Notes: generated from the sequence alone by a model not told the origin. A stretch of 64,000 nt of DNA from Dipteronia dyeriana (GCA_032871835.1 CM065298.1:11351096-11415095); one strand, 5' to 3'; shown: positions 1 to 11,819, counted from the first letter of the stretch. Translations and numbers: made by a program.

Positions 1-1943
1 GTCTGGACAGCATGCATCCTCTGTGAAACTTGGCTTGGGAGACCACATCGTAGGCAGTAAGTACAGACCACGGTAAACACAGTGTGCATCCTCTGTCAAA
101 CACCGCTGTGCATACCGTGGTGAAGGCAATGCATAGGGAGCGGTCAAGGGGAAAAAACTCTTCTAAGGGCAAACAAAATGCACCAAACCCAAGCAAGAGT
201 TATGGAAAAAAGGCACACAATTATGACAATTAAGCATACATGCAAGATGATCAAAAACATGCACGAGAGTGTGTGTGCTCTAAAACTCTTCAAATAAGGT
301 TAAGCAAGTGATTTACCTTTAGAAGCTTGAGCTAGGTCTTGAGCAATGATGGTCTAAACTACCCTTACACATTAATCCCCAAATGTGGTTGTCAACGAAA
401 TGAGCTAATCAAAAACTGAGGAACTTACACTTTATCTTTGTTTTTTTTTTGCATGCTTGTATGTTTTTGGGTCAAATTTCCACAAATTTTGAGGTAGAAT
501 TTTGAGCAACAAGGGTTGCTTGTTGGGATGCTTTTGGTCTGGGCCGTTATAGTAAATTTTTGATATGCCATGTATCACTCTAGGGTCGTGTTTGCCAAAG
601 CTGCACCATATTGCTTACACACATCTTACTGGACTCATTGTGCATTAGTGAATGAGGTAGCGCGCTTGAGATGTCTAGATCATTAGTGGAGACTACCCAA
701 GTGAGATTCATTGTCTAAATATTGCGTCCATAAGAGTGAATTTAAGTTATACTCTCTAAACACTCATCATGTAGATATTAGGAATAAGAAAAAGGACCTC
801 TTCTCATTGCATTGAACATTAAAGAACAAATTTTCAAAAGTTGGCCTCATATGATTTACCTTGTTTTCTTGCTTTACTTGTACCTATAGAGATGACGTAG
901 GCAATGTGTGATAGCCATTTAAAAGTTACCCAAACACGTTCCTAAACATTGTGTGTGCCTAAATGTCCAAAGAATGTGAACCCACACACTAAACCCAATC
1001 ACCATATTCACCCCATGTTATATCTACACCACACTAGACTTAGACTTTTGACATTTTCATAACAATGATCATGTCGTGAGGAAAGAAAGATGGAAGCCCC
1101 AAAGAGTAATGTACCAAAATGTATTCAATTAACGTGTACTTAGGCTCATTGTGTAAACTGCACCACTTTGTTCAAAAAAAAAAGGAAAAAAAGAAAAGTA
1201 AAGCCTTGAAAATCCATTGTAAAAGGGTTGCTTAAATGTAAAGCAAACACTAAAATGTATGAGCTCTGAAAGCCAATAAATTGTCTAGGCACTAAAAAGG
1301 GGGAATGTGCAAAGGATATTAAGGAAAAGACTCTAATGTGATCATTGTCTCACCAATAAAACCATACCCACTTGACATCTCCATCACCATCCATCATCGA
1401 CCTTATTTGCACCTAAAAAGAAGTCCTAATTGATCTTTAGGAAGAGTCTAGCTTGAAAACAAGGGAGTTCTTAATGTTTGATTCCATTCATGAGGTTCAT
1501 TTGCATGAAACTATGAGCATCCCTACAAATCTTCCATATGCGTATAAATTTGAAATTTTTTGTACATAAACTCCAACTCGCATATGTTTGATGAGTGAGC
1601 CTAGGTTCAGTGTGAAAAAAAATGAGAGGAATCTTGAAAGGCTTAGAGTCAAGGTGAAATGTTATCTAATAACTCTTGTGTTCGATGCTTTTAAAGCTAA
1701 CCCCACAAAGAAGTCCGGAATTGTAATCTCTAGTGTTGTAGCACCTTGGTTTACATGTTTTGGCATCCCTCTTTACTACAATATGGGTCGTCCAATGTCG
1801 CATCTCATCTTTAGTTGGCTCGGTGGAAATTAAAAATTGAAAATGGTATTCTCTTAGTTTAGTCGAATTAGGTTAATTTAACATTTTTTTTTGTTTACTT
1901 CGGTTTTACTCAGGGATGAGCAAAAGATAGGTTTGGGGGTATT
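1..1943 (+). mobile_element. 3' internal (non-pol) part of an Athila/Tat-like Ty3 retrotransposon
   Basis: This stretch lies just upstream of the LTR at 1944 and ends in a G-rich polypurine-tract-like run at 1931-1940 (GTTTGGGGGT) directly before the LTR start. That is where an intact element carries its untranslated or extra-ORF segment between pol and the 3' LTR. No gag, protease, RT or integrase motif is visible. The longest forward frame (1588-1833, 81 codons) resembles nothing I recognise and is not called as a gene. Near the left edge, two copies of CATCCTCTGT(C/G)AAAC occur about 75 bp apart. The rest of the element would lie left of the window. The assignment rests on position and the PPT-LTR junction only. 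Confidence 0.5.
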
Positions 1944-3527
1944 TGATAACTCCTATTTCTACACTCGGTGTAGCCTCCATATCGAGTCATTTGCACTCGT
2001 TCCTGAGTAAAAATCAAGTATTTAATGGTGTATTAAGCTTGTGCAGGTGCCTCCAGGGTAATAATGTGAAATTTAGAAAAGTTGGGGCCAAAACGGAAGA
2101 ACCGGAGTCATAGGCCACGGCTGGCGTTGGTGAGGCGCCACTCGACCAACTCCACCCTCACCAGCGTAGAAAGATCAGTGGTGTTACGCTAGTGAGGCGC
2201 CACTCGACCAGCGTAACCCATACCAGCATAGAAAGATCAGTGGTGTTACGCTGGTGAGGTGCCACTCGACCATTGCAACCCACACCAGCGCAGAAAGATC
2301 AGTGGTGTTGCGCTGGTGATGCGCCACTCGACTAGCGTAACACCAGCGCATCAGTACAACTCAACAGAATTTCTAAGGTTTCATGCCTCATTCCTAAACC
2401 TATAAATACCCCTTTTTAAGCTATTTGGAGCATCTCTTCCACGACCCTAAGCTCCAAATCCTCATTTTACAATCCAAAACCCCAAAAACACTACCTTTCA
2501 CCCAAATCCCTTACCTTCCACTCAAATCCTTCACTAAATCACTTCATCAAACCTCTAATCAATCATCCAAGCTTCAAATCCACACTACCAAACACTAAAT
2601 ACCCAACATTCCCATCATTTTCCACTATAAAAACACAACATTGGAGTAAGAGGGGAGCATCAAGAGAAGGATCAAGTCAAGCATATTCCACCAATCAAGA
2701 GAAAGGACATCTACACTTAGTTTATTCCTAATCTTTCTCTCTTTCATTTAGCACTTATATTTGCTTATGGCTTGTATAAAAATCACATCTTTTGTAGCCA
2801 ATCCTTACATTATGAACTAAACTCATCTTGGCTAAGGCCAAGATGAAACCTTTATTATGATTTACTAATGAAAACCACCACTTTATTCATATTGCTTGTG
2901 TTTATGTATATGTATTTCATGATTTAATTTACATTGAGTGTCTAGCTAGCATTTGATATGTGTTTGGTTGGTGTGTGATGTACCGAGAGGAGAAGCACAC
3001 AACGTGCTCGATGAAATGCATGATAGAGGTCTAGTAAGGTAAAAATACTCAAGGCTAGTCTCTAGGACTCATTTAATGAACTTGTGTGCATTTTGGATGA
3101 CCATCGAGAGATAGGTTATTGGTGCATATAAGTGTTGACTCTATTACTCGAGAGAGAGTAGAGACTAATTTAGGGTATCACGAGTCTTCATTCACATTTG
3201 TATAATTTATTCATAATGGTGTGTCTATAAATTGGTGATGATTGGTTAGGTGGATTTAAGGTCTTAGCCTAAGTTCCTAATAGCAATACAAACACTTGCT
3301 TGTGTGTGACTTTGTCTTGTTTGCTTGTTGGTTAAGTTTCATTAGTAGCATTCTAGAAGTAGTTTATAGTTAATTAGTGTTAGTCGTATAATTGAATCAT
3401 CAAATATTTGCTTGTTTAAATAGTAGTCTAATCAATCAATTGTGGTAATCAATTCATCAATTCTTATGGAACGAATCTTATTTATCATTGTACTACTCCC
3501 ACGGCTCCGTACTATTGCGGGTGCTCA
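1944..3527 (+). mobile_element. 3' LTR of an Athila/Tat-like Ty3 element
   Basis: The LTR begins TGATAACTCC right after the PPT-like run and is read to end at ATTGCGGGTGCTCA, giving TG...CA ends and about 1.58 kb. The segment 2930-3260 recurs diverged at 21390-21670, with shared landmarks such as CACACAACGTGC and CCATCGAGAGATAGGTTAT. The segment from the start to about 2545 recurs inverted at 11820-12242. These are three members of one LTR family. The 5' partner LTR is outside the window, so no target-site duplication can be tested. The exact 3' end is less certain than the 5' end. Confidence 0.65.
2116..2356 (+). repeat. 62-bp GC-rich minisatellite inside the LTR
   Basis: About 3.8 tandem units with a 62-bp period, with GTGAGG or GTGATG starting at 2130, 2192, 2254 and 2316. 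Each unit carries the core GCGCCACTCGACC, the segment AGAAAGATCAGTGGTGTT, and flanking ACCAGCG / CGCTGGT, which are inverted complements of each other. Similar but shorter cores occur in the inverted fragment near 12020 and in the solo LTR at 45850-45970, so this LTR family carries an expandable minisatellite. Confidence 0.8.
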
Positions 3528-4627
3528 TTTAGGAGAGATCATCAACCGTCTGAGTGGATGGCTGAGGATCAGCTCTGGTTGCTAAGAAGATCTGAGAAAG
3601 ATCCGGCATTGCACCTGGGTCTGAGTAATTTGTATGATCTGAGGAATCCGGAGAGTCCGAGGAGTCCGGGGAATTCGTTTCCCACGAGGAGGGGGATTCA
3701 TAACAAGATTCTGTGGGTTCTGTAGAAGTGTAGGAGGTTCTTGAAGAGGTGTGATCATTTCACCAGTGCACCTTATATCCCAAGACCACATCCCTATTCT
3801 CCATCCTTGGTTTTCCCAACTCAGTCTCCACCACCTCCTTCCAGGCCCCCTAACCATACCCAGTTTTTCAAATCAATTGGAGATTTTTTCAAAAAATACC
3901 CACATTTATCTACACATCCTGACCAGCCATCTTTAAGCAGGACAAAAAGAACATCTCCCCGAAAAAAGAAGGCACCAGACCATCATAAGCACATAACACC
4001 AGACCACCGTAAACATTCCTTTTATGTGGCCTATAATAAATATTATAATATATACATATTATTATAATATGTAAATATAATATAATATAATATATTGGAT
4101 ATAATTGTAATTGTTTGAAAATTTAAAGGGTAAATTGGTCTTTTTAACACTTATCTCATGTCATGAGACAAGTTGTCATGGGGTCTTGGGTGTGACAATT
4201 TTTGTGATTTTTGTCCCACGTTATCTTGTTCTGTCCCATGCTAAGGACGTGTTAAACGTGAAACAAGAATAAACTGTCACACATTGTCTTGTCATGTCCC
4301 GTATACCAAACGCACCCTAAGTAGTAGAAAAGTTGATTGAGTTACTAATCGTATATTAATATTTTTAGATACGTTGAGTAGAAAATGACTATATATAAAT
4401 GGGGAAGGATCCCAAGCGCCAAAACATTACACAACTTATTATATCGTTTGTGAACCATTTGATTATGCTTACTGCTTACTTGAATGGTAGAGATGCACTC
4501 ATACCCATAATTAACGTCTGATGCATACACTTCCTTCCATCTTCTCTCTACATCACATTCCATCTTCACTCGCTTTTTAATTGATAGGATTAAAAACAAA
4601 ACAAAAAACAAAAAACAAATGAGGGAT
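3528..4627. other. No recognised gene; Ser/Asp-rich reverse-frame remnant and MITE-like tail
   Basis: A minus-strand frame over about 3545-3780 reads as a Ser/Pro/Asp-rich acidic stretch followed by DLSQIFLATRADPQPS, which looks like decayed coding sequence of an unidentified protein. Near-repeats of ACCAGACCA(T/C)C lie at 3968-4010. The stretch 4140-4320 contains GTCTCATGTCATGAGAC-like imperfect palindromes and ends CCAAACGCACCCTAAG, a motif common at the ends of plant MITEs, but I could not find a matching opposite end. No promoter or RNA gene is evident. Confidence 0.3.
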
Positions 4628-4639
4628 CCACCACCTAGA

Positions 4640-4870
4640 CATGACCACGGTTCGGTTCGAACCGTGGAACCGAACCGTAACCATGTGAAATGAACCGTAA
4701 CCATGTGAAATGAACCGTAACCGTAACCGTAACCGTAACCGTAACCGTGGAACCGGTTCTGGAACCGTAACCGGAACTGGGGGGTCGGCAGTTCGGTTCC
4801 GAGTCCTTCTCTTGAAAAACCGGCCAGGAACCGACGGTTCGGTCCCGGTTCAGGAACCGTCGGTTCCTGG
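4640..4870. repeat. Left subterminal repeat array of the hAT element
   Basis: Tandem AACCGT units (4698-4750) and alternating GGTTCGGTTC / GAACCG words occupy the first about 230 bp inside the left terminus. They mirror the GGTTCC array inside the right terminus. In hAT elements such arrays are transposase-binding sites; that role is inferred here. Confidence 0.75.
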
Positions 4871-5473
4871 CCTTTATTTAAAAAAAAATTATTTTTTTTT
4901 AAAAAAAAAAACAGCCGTTGGGCTCCAACGGCTCAATTTTTTTTTTCTTTTCCCCTTTAATTCTTTATTTTCTATTAATACCCCCCTAATTCATTTCTTA
5001 TCATACAATTGCTCTCTCAAGTCTCAACTCTCTCTCAAATCTCAATTCTCCTAATTCTCTTCAATTATCTTCCAATTAGTCAATTATTTATTTGTTTATA
5101 TTTAGCATATTACAATTATTATTTTTTAAAATCATTTTAAAATCCTTGTCAACAATTTTTATCTTAATTTTTTTGAAGAGTTTATTTACAAATTATTTTT
5201 TTCAATGGCATGTGGAAGTGGAAGTGGAAGTGGAAGTGGAGTAAGAGATATTCCACCAAGGCATTCTGTTTCCAGGACCGGTAAGGGTCGTATGTCGGAG
5301 CCGGATCCGTCCAACCGGATAATATCGGTTTTGATGACACCGCTTACCATGAGTTCCTACAACGGTAAGCCTATCTTGAATCTCTAAACTATCCAATCAA
5401 TCCAAATCCCCCTTTAATAATTTCTGAACCCAATTCTAGCCAGCCTAGCGCCCTTAGGCCTAGCCCTGGTAAT

Positions 5474-7488
5474 ATGACAAGCCAATCAGAAAATATACCC
5501 GATTTTGCTGCAGATCCAAATTTTGAAGAACCGGCAGAGAAGGATAAGAAGCATTTCAAATCTGATCTATTCGTTCTCCACGTGAAGAAAGTTATGAAAT
5601 CGAATGGAACATGTTGGGCGATGTGCAATTACTGCTCTAAAGAATACAAGTGGACTAAATCTGGAGGATACGGCACATATAGGAAGCATATTACGACCAG
5701 TCATCCAGCAGAACTTGCCAAGGGGAATGCACAATCTCAAATTTCCAGGTTTTCTACCCCTGACACTCAATTATTTAAATATAGTGATCAAGCTAATCGA
5801 GAAGAATTAACTAGGATGGTAGCTGTAGAACATTTACCTTTTAGTTTTGGTGAAAAAGTTGATTTTATTAAATATTGTCATAAAGCATTAAATCCTGCTG
5901 CATGTCGTGTCCCTAGGACCACTCTCATGCGTACAATGTATGATATTTATAAAAAGGAAAAAAGGATTTTAAAAAATATTTTACGAACTATATAGGTCGT
6001 GTTTCCGTATGTGCTGATATATGGACTGACCATTGGCGAATGCATTCATACTTAGGTGTAACTTGTCATTATATGGACAAAGCATGGACAATACAAAAAA
6101 GAATTCTTGCATTTAGAGTTTTTGATGATACACATACTGCTGATAATATTTATAAAAATATGAAAATCATTTTTGAAGAGTATAAAATTGAAAGCAAATT
6201 TTTTTCAATTGGTTTTGATAATGCTTCTAATAATACAGCAGCTATTCCTGCTTTAATTGAATTATGCAAGCCTTATTTTAATAGTAAATTTTTTCATCAA
6301 AGATGTGTTTGTCATGTTTTAAATTTATGCGTTCAAAAAGGTTTGGAAATTCTTCAAGCTTTTATTAAACCCATTAAAGATGCCCTCTCATATTTGTGGA
6401 AACATCCTAATGTTATGAAAGCATGGGTAAGATTTTGTAAACAGGCAGGTAGACATCCCATTAGATTTTCTCGAGATGTTCCAACACGTTGAAACTCTAC
6501 TTATAAATTGTTTGTGAAAGTTATGAATATAGGGATTTATTAGTTTCTTTTATGCAATATAATGTTAGTCAAATCAATCTTAATGCACACCATTGAGATG
6601 TTTGTACAAAAATTTATAATTTGTTAAAAGTTTTTAATAGTGCTACTAACAATTTATCAGGTATTTATTATCCTACTACTCAATTATTTATTATTGAGGG
6701 TTGTAATATTGCTGGTGCATTTGCTGACTGTTCATCTGATATACAATTACAGACATGCATTGAAGCTATGAAAAAAAAATGGTTAGACTATTATAGAGAG
6801 TTTCCAACTATTTACCTGCTTGCGTTGTGTTTTGACCCACGTTGTAAACTAGATGCATTGACAGATTATTTAACTCTTTATTATAAATGTTTAGGTATAC
6901 AATTAGAAATTAATACTTATTGTGCTGCAATTAAGATATTATTTTATCAGTTATATGATGAATATCGTAGAATTTATGGTCCATCATTAAACATTAGTGT
7001 TCCACAAAATGAAAATGTCTCCCAAACTCGATCTTCTGGAGTGTTGGGGCAGGGTTTGCACTTTTATCCCAAAAGATCAAAAGATTACGAGGTTCTTCTT
7101 CTTCTTCATCAAGTCCATCTCGTATGATGAGATAGAAACTTATCATAGTACCAATTTTGAGTTTATAGAAGACGATGATGTGGATAAATTTGATATTCTA
7201 CATTGGTGGAGAGAACATGAAAAGCACTTCCCAATCTTGTCTATAATAGCCAAACAGATTCTTGCAACACCGGTTTCTACAGTGGCTGTGGAACAAGAGT
7301 TTAGCGCGGGTGGAAATATTTTGGACGCAAGACGGTCGCTTTTGAGTCCAGAATCAATTCAAGTCCAAGTGTGTGTTGATGATTGGACAAAGGCTGGATA
7401 TAGACAACAAGAAATGGAGCCAAAAGTTATTTATGATTTCTTCGATGATGATCACACCACCGGCACCGGAACGGATGGCAGCGATTAG
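5474..7488 (+). pseudogene. hAT transposase with BED zinc finger and C-terminal dimerisation domain (broken)
   Basis: Read across frames this is a complete plant hAT transposase of the RICESLEEPER / BED-finger class. The first segment (5474-5995) has a BED-type zinc finger (CNYCSKEY followed by HITTSH). The middle (6000-6490) has the RNase-H-like core start (VCADIWTDHW) and GFDNASNN. The end (6997-7488) has the hAT dimerisation region around FPILSIIAKQILATPVST and EQEFSAGGNILD. It is dead: there is a frameshift with a stop near 5993, TGG-to-TGA changes at 6490 (after PTR) and near 6595, a single-base frameshift near 6520, and another frame change around 7080-7120. In the living family the protein binds the subterminal repeats and cuts at the 8-bp target. 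Confidence 0.88.
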
Positions 7489-7710
7489 TTACAGACTTAC
7501 AAAATTACATATGTAAAAGACAATAAAATGTAAAAGAACTACGTTGTCTTTGATTCCTCTAAACCCCGAGTCCGAGAGGATACGTAGGCAACTTAATTTT
7601 GGTACAAATTAAGTGCAAGACCAATTTTTTAAATTTTTAATACATTTATTTCAATTTATGTATTTAGTATTATTTTTTAAAATTTTAATTTCGGCTTACG
7701 GCCTTACACC

Positions 7711-8382
7711 ATAAAATTCATTTACAAGTTCATATTATTGCATGTCTTATGTTTTCGTATTTTTTTAAAACTGAGTATAAATGTATAATAAGTAATAAAA
7801 AAAAGGAACCGAACCGTTGGAACCGGAACCAGAACTGCGGTTCCACGGTTCCGGTTCCGGTTCCGGTTCCGGTTCCGGTTCCGGTTCCGGTTCAAGTTCT
7901 GGCTCCTTCCAGAACCGGAACCGGAACCGGAACCGAAACCGAAACCGAAACCGGGGTCATGTCTACCACCACCATCACCAAACCTGATCAACTTCCTCAA
8001 TCTCATCTCTCTCAATCCACCCTCCATCATAATCACTCATCCACCATCCATCATCACCAAATTAAATTCCACAATAAAATTCATTTACAAGTTCATATTA
8101 TTGCATGTCTTATGTTTTCGTATTTTTTTAAAACTAAGTATAAATGTATAATAAGTAAAAAAAAAAAAAAAAAGGAACCGAACCGTTGGAACCGGAACCG
8201 GAACTGCGGTTCCACGGTTCCGATTCTGGCTCCTTCCAGAACCGGAACCGAAACCGAAACCGGGGTCATGTCTACCACCACCATCACCAAACCTGATCAA
8301 CTTCCTCAATCTCATCTCTCTCAATCCACCCTCCATCATAATCACTCATCCACCATCCATCATCACCAAATTAAATTCCACA
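7711..8382 (+). repeat. Tandem duplication of the hAT 3' end plus flanking DNA
   Basis: Copy 1 (7711-8073) and copy 2 (8074-8382) both start ATAAAATTCATTTACAAG and both contain the last about 250 bp of the hAT, the right terminal inverted repeat, the CCACCACC target duplication (7966-7973 and 8275-8282) and about 100 bp of host flank ending ATTAAATTCCACA. Copy 2 is about 54 bp shorter, mainly because its GGTTCC array is contracted. The locus therefore has one hAT 5' end and two 3' ends. Because the host flank is copied too, this is a segmental duplication and not a second insertion. Confidence 0.9.
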
Positions 8383-8449
8383 AAAAGTAAAACAAATTGA
8401 ATAAAAAAAACCATAAATCTTATAAAAATAATCCATATTTTTCAATCAA

Positions 8450-9339
8450 AATCCAGAGAAGAAAAAATCTGGAAAAAAACAGTGAAAGGAGAGAATTTTT
8501 TTTTTTTTTAAAAGAGTTAAAAACTTGGAAATATAATAATTCAATGAAAAGTTTTGCTAAAAAAAACCCAAAAAACAAAAAACAAAAAATCTAAAACTGA
8601 GATAGAGACAGAATGGAAAATAAAACAAAGGTCGCTTTAAATAATTAAGCTTTTTATATATTTCTTTGAATGTGAAATGCTAAATCTTTTTTCTTACGTG
8701 TTTGTTTCTAACAACCCACTAGTCAATTCCTCACAGACTTAACTTCTTTTTGAAATTTATTCAAAAAAAATATCGTCCAAAGTTCAGATATGCAAATCAT
8801 TATCAAGAAGTTTCAGTGGTTGATCGGTTTTTGTTTGAACCGGTCATTTAAAGCGACCTCTGTTTTATTTTCCTTTCTGTGTCTATCTCTGTTTCAGATT
8901 TTTTGTTTTTTTTTTTCTAAGCTGAAATTTTCATAGAGTTATAATATTTCCAAGTTTTCAACTTTAAAAAAAAAAAAAAAATCCTCTCCTTTCATATTCT
9001 GCAACCACTGCATTTGCCCAGTAATTCATTACAATTCTTCAATTGAGAAGAAGGTATATATATAGATAGATAGTATTATTGAAGACTTTATTGAAGAGTT
9101 TTTTTATATATATATAATTAATATATATTATTATATTTCTTTGTAGGGTGTCGATATTGACACCTATAAATATGATAAACTCACTTATATTTTAATAAAA
9201 CATTTAATTATAAAAATATTCTAATAGAAATATATCAATAACATAAATTAGTTTAATTAAAAATAAACCAATTAATAAAATAATAAAGATAATTAAAATC
9301 GTTGTTTATTTTCATTCATAATTAGTAAACACTTGAAAA

Positions 9340-9391
<52 letters not shown>

Positions 9392-9890
9392 CAAACAAGT
9401 AATTAAAATAGTTAATTGAAAAACTTATCGAGTTTCCTAACTAGGTAGGTTACATATACGAATCATATCTCAATTCGTAATAAATGTTTTTCAAATAATT
9501 AAGCTTTTTATATATCACGTTAAATATTTTTTCTTGGGTGTTTGTTTCTCAGTTCTCACTACCCACCTGTCAATTCCTCACATACTTAACTTCTTGAAAT
9601 TTATTCAAAAAATTTATCGTCCGAAGTTAAGGTATACAAATAATTATCAAGAAGTTTTAGTGGTTGAGGTTTTTGTTTGAACCGGCCATTTAAAGCGACG
9701 TCTATTTTATTTTCCATTTTGTCTCTATCTTTGTTTTTGGGTTTTTTTTTTCTTGGCTGAAATATTCATAGAATTGTTATATTTCCAAGTTTTCAACTCT
9801 TTTAGAAAAAAAACCTCTCCTTTCATATTCTGCAACCTATGCATTTGCCCAGTAATTTTTTACAATTTTTCAATTGAAAAGAAGGTAAAA
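8450..9890. repeat. Three copies (one inverted) of a gene-leader-like sequence
   Basis: The segment 8638-9050 is repeated in direct orientation at about 9496-9890 at roughly 80-85% identity by eye. Shared landmarks are AATTAAGCTTTTTATATAT, GTCAATTCCTCACA, CATTTAAAGCGAC, CTCTCCTTTCATATTCTGCA and CATTTGCCCAGTAATT. A further part (about 8470-8640) is the inverted complement of the second half of the unit (CATTTAAAGCGAC through CTCTCCTTTC). Both direct copies end in GAGAAGAAGGTATA or GAAAAGAAGGTAAA, which looks like an exon followed by a splice donor, so the unit may be the promoter and 5' leader of a multicopy gene whose body is missing. No coding sequence follows either copy. An (AT)n tract sits at 9343-9389. 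Confidence 0.65.
9343..9389. repeat. (AT)n microsatellite
   Basis: About 23 uninterrupted AT dinucleotides in an AT-rich spacer. Confidence 0.95.
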
Positions 9891-10045
9891 GTCAGAATCT
9901 TTATTTAATTCTGAATTGATTTGATATATAAATGCTTTGTTGAGACTCTTCATTGTGTCCATACGATTGTTTTGTTAAATTTATTTGGATTTCCAACGTT
10001 CCCCACCAGCCTCTTTTATGGTCTTTGCTTTTAACATCATCAACT

Positions 10046-10173
10046 CCCACTTGCCCTTCATCATTACTAACTTTCATCACCAGGACATCACCATTCAAAG
10101 AGTATATATCCCACTTGCCTTTCATCGTTACTAACTTTCATCACCAAGACATCACCATTCAAAGAGTATATAT
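10046..10173. repeat. 64-bp tandem duplication
   Basis: Two adjacent 64-bp copies (10046-10109 and 10110-10173) start CCCACTTGCC and end AGAGTATATAT, differing at a few positions. A short reverse frame crosses them but resembles nothing known. Confidence 0.9.
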
Positions 10174-11026
10174 ATATATATATATATGGTCGGTTAGAAC
10201 TTTATATCTTATATTTGAACATCAACTATTGAATTTAAATATTTTAATTTGAATAAATATAATTATTAAAAGTCAAATATCTTTTAAATTCAATAATCTA
10301 CATGTAAGGAATTGATATATCTTTTGAACTGCTATAAAAAATAAATATATATATATGCTCTCTCACTCGTAGGAATCTGACTCAATAATATCGGATAATA
10401 ATTCTCCAAGAATGATGATATATATATATACGTATATGTGCGGGAGCTTTCTCACTTGTAAGAATCCGACTCAATAATATCAGATTATGAATCTCTCTCT
10501 CATCTCATGTCTCTCTCTCTCCAAGAAAAATGATATATAGTGATAAAAATATATGTCACAATAAGTGAAAAATTTATCACAATATAAATTTTTTGATAAA
10601 AAATGTCACTTACACCTCTATCGTTAAAAGTATTGTAACACTTATAATATTATTGTCACTGTAGTTAGTGATAATTATTTATAGTTGTCAGAATCCCTAA
10701 CTCTTAGTGACAAATGTTTATTGAATCCTTACGAGTGACGAAATATAAATTTTATCATTGTACATAGTAACAATTAACTGTTTGAATATTTTACCACTTT
10801 AAACAAATTTAATGAGAATTAACTGTTTAAAAAAATTACCCATTTGAAAATTATGCCACTGTAAACAAATCTAGTGACACATAACTATATAAAAATTGTC
10901 ATCGTTCTCAATCTACAATGGAGCTTTTGAAATTTGTGATTTTATATGGTCAAAAAATAAACAATTTATATATATATTACATCTATATAAATTGTATGAT
11001 GATTTAAAAATAATTATTGTAATCAT

Positions 11027-11081
<55 letters not shown>

Positions 11082-11819
11082 GATTATAATATTAATTTAC
11101 ACATTAAAAAATGTAGTAATATAAAAAGAAAACTAAAAAAGAACAATGAAATAAGATAGAGATTTTTTTAAAAACAATATAGAGGATTGTCAATCTAATT
11201 ATGAGTGAAATTAGCAAATATCCTAAGCTATAAAGACTAAAACTATCAAATGAACATAAAAAGTTATTAACTAAGAAGCTATAGATGTATTTGTCTCTTT
11301 TTGTTGTTGAAACATGACCATAAATCCTGATATTTGAATCAAGCTCACCCATTTGTTTCTGCAAAAAAAAAAAAAGGAAGAAGTAATAAAATAACTATTC
11401 CTATTAACATATTTAAACTATGTAAACAATAAAAAATAAATAAACAATAAAGAAATAACGTTAGATTAACGTTATTCACTCTTGTGCATCAATGTTTATT
11501 CTTGTTTACACACTCTAAACAAGCTCATTATGGTTTGTTTCTAACGTTTATTCAAATGTACATTGCTGATGATATTCTTTTTGCGATCTATTGTTTTAGA
11601 ATGTTAAGTTTACACGCTCTAATGTTATTCTTTTCTAAGCTAGCTATGTGTTCCACCAAACAGTTAATTATGGTTTGTTTCTTTCATTTCACAAACGTTC
11701 CTATTTTTCATCTCTATAAGCATTTCTATAAGTAAGTCCTTAGATATGTACTTATGTATAGAATGTTTAAAATGTATGCTTTATATATATAATTCTATGT
11801 TATAAAATGTAAAGGAAAG
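10174..11819. other. AT-rich spacer without a recognised gene
   Basis: It contains two related copies of a CTCACT(C/T)GTA(G/A)GAAT segment (about 10355-10395 and 10450-10490), an AAGAAAAATGATATATAGTG word at 10523-10542 that may be a relic CACTA-like terminus, several GTCAC / GTGACA words typical of subterminal transposon repeats (10553-10900), and an (AT)n tract (11029-11078). A minus-strand frame at 11264-11364 (QKQMGELDSNIRIYGHV) could be decayed coding sequence. The sentence-long repeat of 11677-11712 recurs near 19920-19955. Confidence 0.35.
11029..11078. repeat. (AT)n microsatellite
   Basis: About 25 uninterrupted AT dinucleotides; this explains an apparent IYIYIY reading frame. Confidence 0.95.

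Larger units (their letters stand above)
4636..7965 (+). mobile_element. Degenerate autonomous hAT (Ac/Tam3-type) transposon
   Basis: The ends are inverted repeats. The left end starts TAGACATGACCACGGTT at 4636 and the right end at 7965 reads back as TAGACATGACCCCGGTT. The identical 8-bp direct repeat CCACCACC flanks it at 4628-4635 and 7966-7973, the TSD size expected of hAT. Both subterminal regions are packed with AACCGT / GGTTCC hexamers (4640-4870 and 7806-7956), as in Ac-like elements where transposase binds subterminal repeats. The 3330-bp element carries one broken transposase gene on the + strand. The right terminus and its flank exist in a second copy just downstream. Confidence 0.9.

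Noticed and set aside
1588..1833. 81-codon frame before the first LTR
   Set aside because: No recognisable motif; possible remnant of an extra retroelement ORF but not supportable as a gene.
4710..5054. Forward frame rich in NRNRNR from GTAACC repeats
   Set aside because: It is the subterminal repeat array of the hAT element read in frame; no protein-like features.
7749..8390. 213-codon frame with VPVPVP and TETETE stretches, and matching reverse frames
   Set aside because: It arises from GGTTCC arrays and the tandem duplication of the hAT 3' end, not from a gene.
10896..11159. Frame with IYIYIYIY
   Set aside because: Translation of an (AT)n microsatellite.
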